7,295 nt of DNA from Deltaproteobacteria bacterium. Its GTDB lineage: Bacteria; Desulfobacterota; Desulfobacteria; Desulfobacterales; JAFDDL01. The position numbers were made by a program, and so were the translations under genes. The stretch lies in NCBI GenBank assembly GCA_019310865.1, contig JAFDDL010000177.1, forward strand, positions 1 to 7,295, read 5' to 3'. How positions within the stretch are numbered: the first letter of the stretch is position 1; each line of letters begins with the position of its first letter. Below, one piece after another: positions 5,679-7,295 of the stretch. The notes beneath the pieces are model-generated. The model was not told the DNA's origin, made no database searches, and saw nothing but the letters and a program-made list of their open reading frames with translations.

Positions 5679-7268
5679 TCAGAGTTTAGAAAATTGAATT
5701 TTTCTTGCACGCCCTGAATTTACCAACAATCCTGTGACATCACCTCCCTTGTTTCGGGAAAATTTAAAAGAAGCACCATTTAGAAAAAGCACATCCTTGA
5801 TCCCGGGTTTAAAGGGTCCCAAATAAGCGCCCTTGTGTTTTAGATAAAGTTGGCCGCTGTGAACCGACAAGCGGTAGAAAACTTGAATTTCCTCGCAATA
5901 ATAGTCTCCGGTATATTCTGCGAGTTGATCTTTATCTAAAGATACCGGATCGAACTTCTCGAAGGTATCGGTCTCGCCGGTTTGCGTGACGATATGGGTC
6001 CGTGCCGGCTGGTTTCGTCCGGGTTCGTCAACCGCTACATGGATTCCCTCATCACCCACTTCAAAACGCATCTCACCCGTCGGTTTTAGCAGCATAATAT
6101 TTCCACCGACTTCGACCCAAAAATTCCCTTCTTTTACAGACATCCGGCTGGTCATCCCGGAAGCCGGACTCCAGTAATCACCAGACAATGTCTGAAGTTG
6201 CTGCATTGAAACATCCTTGACTACCCGTGCAGGAACTTTCTGTTGAAACAGGTCTGAAAAAACAAGGTCAGCCACCTGTCTGATGAGAAATTCAGGCTGT
6301 ATATTTCCCAAGTTGGCCAGACATATGATGGTAACCGCCTGCTCCGGAAAGTGGGTTAAATGAGCGCGAAATCCGATACCCTGGCCAGTATGACCGATGG
6401 TTTTCAAGCCCTGATACTGACCGTGAACCAGGCCGAATGCATAATTAATTTTTCTGCCGTTGTTCAGGATTCCGGGAGCGGTCATCTGCGCTGCAAAATC
6501 CTCCCCCCCAATTGTTGGATGATAAAAATTTCTGTCCCACAGGGAAAGATCTTTGATGGTGGTCATGACTCCGCCACCACCGATGGTTTCGACACCGCTT
6601 TGTGCGTGTTGAAATCCCCCGCCAACTCTTGGATCATAGGCGCCGGCGCTGTTTTTCACGATCAGCGTATGGTCATCGGAATATCTGGTGTCGGTCATGC
6701 CCAGCGGCGTAAATATTTTTTCCTCTGCAAACGCAACCAATGATTTCCCACTGACTCGACCAATAATCTCACCCAGGAGAAGGTATCCGGTATTACAGTA
6801 AAGATGAGCGCTTCCAGGCTGAAAGTTGAGCCCACGTTGGCGTGTGATGAGATCCAACGCGTAAGTATTGTCAATGACATTGTGAAGACATCTCTCTTTC
6901 AAGGTCCAAAGCTCAACATAACATTTCAGGCCACTGCAGTGATGAATCAGGTGCCGAATCGATATGGGATGCTCATATCGTGGTAATTCGGGAATGTACT
7001 GACGAATGTCGTCATCCAATGTCAGCTTTCCTGACTGCACGAGCAGTAAAATGCAAGCGGCGGTAAATTGTTTTGACACGGAAGCAATTGTAAACACCGT
7101 ATTCGCCGTTATCGGAATACCGTGTTCGATGTTCGCCATACCATAGCCCCGGCTATAAATAAGTTCGCCTTTCTTGACAATGCCGATCGCACAACCAGGT
7201 GAATCCGGTTTGTCCCAATTCGAAAAAAGTGCGTCTATTTCTTTTGCTATTTTTACCGTCGTAATCAT
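5679..7268 (-). CDS. S12-family serine hydrolase, D-aminopeptidase-like
   Basis: A 529-residue serine hydrolase of the beta-lactamase/penicillin-binding fold. The three active-site motifs are intact: SVSK (S63 nucleophile, K66), YCN (Y157, N159) and HTG (293-295), the last replacing the KTG of beta-lactamases. LIHHCSGL (107-114) matches the LLxHTSGL landmark. After the catalytic domain (to about 335) come roughly 190 residues with two beta-rich repeats (starting near LSGDYW, 361, and YTGDYY, 452). The length, the HxG motif and the spacing of the catalytic residues resemble Ochrobactrum D-aminopeptidase (DAP), which has two C-terminal beta-barrel domains and releases N-terminal D-residues; this comparison is from memory. 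No signal peptide is seen, so it is probably cytoplasmic. The ATG at 7268 has GGGG seven bases upstream and is preferred over a GTG at the window edge (7295). First visible gene of the cluster; esterase or other amidase activity cannot be excluded. Confidence 0.85.
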   Translation of the reverse strand: MITTVKIAKEIDALFSNWDKPDSPGCAIGIVKKGELIYSRGYGMANIEHGIPITANTVFTIASVSKQFTAACILLLVQSGKLTLDDDIRQYIPELPRYEHPISIRHLIHHCSGLKCYVELWTLKERCLHNVIDNTYALDLITRQRGLNFQPGSAHLYCNTGYLLLGEIIGRVSGKSLVAFAEEKIFTPLGMTDTRYSDDHTLIVKNSAGAYDPRVGGGFQHAQSGVETIGGGGVMTTIKDLSLWDRNFYHPTIGGEDFAAQMTAPGILNNGRKINYAFGLVHGQYQGLKTIGHTGQGIGFRAHLTHFPEQAVTIICLANLGNIQPEFLIRQVADLVFSDLFQQKVPARVVKDVSMQQLQTLSGDYWSPASGMTSRMSVKEGNFWVEVGGNIMLLKPTGEMRFEVGDEGIHVAVDEPGRNQPARTHIVTQTGETDTFEKFDPVSLDKDQLAEYTGDYYCEEIQVFYRLSVHSGQLYLKHKGAYLGPFKPGIKDVLFLNGASFKFSRNKGGDVTGLLVNSGRARKIQFSKL

Positions 7269-7295
7269 GTATTTTCCCCAGGGATAATTAAGCAC

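Noticed and set aside
7269..7295. GTG at the window edge as start of the serine hydrolase
   Set aside because: The ATG at 7268 has a well-spaced G-rich ribosome binding site, and the nine extra residues add nothing recognisable such as a signal peptide.

Overview
The window looks like a chromosomal stretch of a Gram-negative, metabolically versatile bacterium of moderate GC content. A GAF-type sigma-54 activator, a predicted -24/-12 promoter and a catabolic cluster with a BKACE enzyme would suit an anaerobic Desulfobacterota (Desulfobacterales-like) genome, but the taxonomic guess is inference only. There are no rRNA or tRNA genes, CRISPR arrays or insertion sequences.

Left part (1-1978): an AT-rich divergent regulatory region precedes a complete sigma-54-dependent activator gene (371-1978, + strand). 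On the minus strand of this region lies a well-formed sigma-54 promoter (TGGC...TTGCA, 227-243). Upstream of it is a perfect 9-bp inverted repeat with an 18-bp spacer (295-330), at the distance expected for an activator-binding site. This promoter points left, away from the regulator, towards a short reading frame that starts at 104 with a good ribosome binding site. That frame meets a TGA straight after a run of eight T before leaving the window. The picture is an activator next to its divergent target, of which only the first codons are visible.

Right part (1959-7268, all minus strand): a convergent, probably co-transcribed cluster. In transcription order it holds a serine hydrolase of the S12 / D-aminopeptidase type (7268-5679), a GPH/MelB-like cation symporter (5630-4206), a 3' remnant of an N-acyl-D-amino-acid deacylase-type amidohydrolase (about 4200-4048), a BKACE / 3-keto-5-aminohexanoate cleavage-type enzyme (4055-3198) and an M28-family zinc peptidase with a large insertion (3179-1959). 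The last gene overlaps the 3' end of the regulator by 20 bp, tail to tail.

How they may work together (inference): the transporter would import a peptide-like or N-acylated amino compound. The S12 hydrolase, the M28 hydrolase and, formerly, the deacylase would cleave amide bonds. The BKACE enzyme would split a beta-keto acid, possibly amino-substituted, with acetyl-CoA. The mix of a D-aminopeptidase-like enzyme and a D-aminoacylase scar suggests a pathway for D-amino-acid or otherwise unusual amides that has lost one step in this strain.
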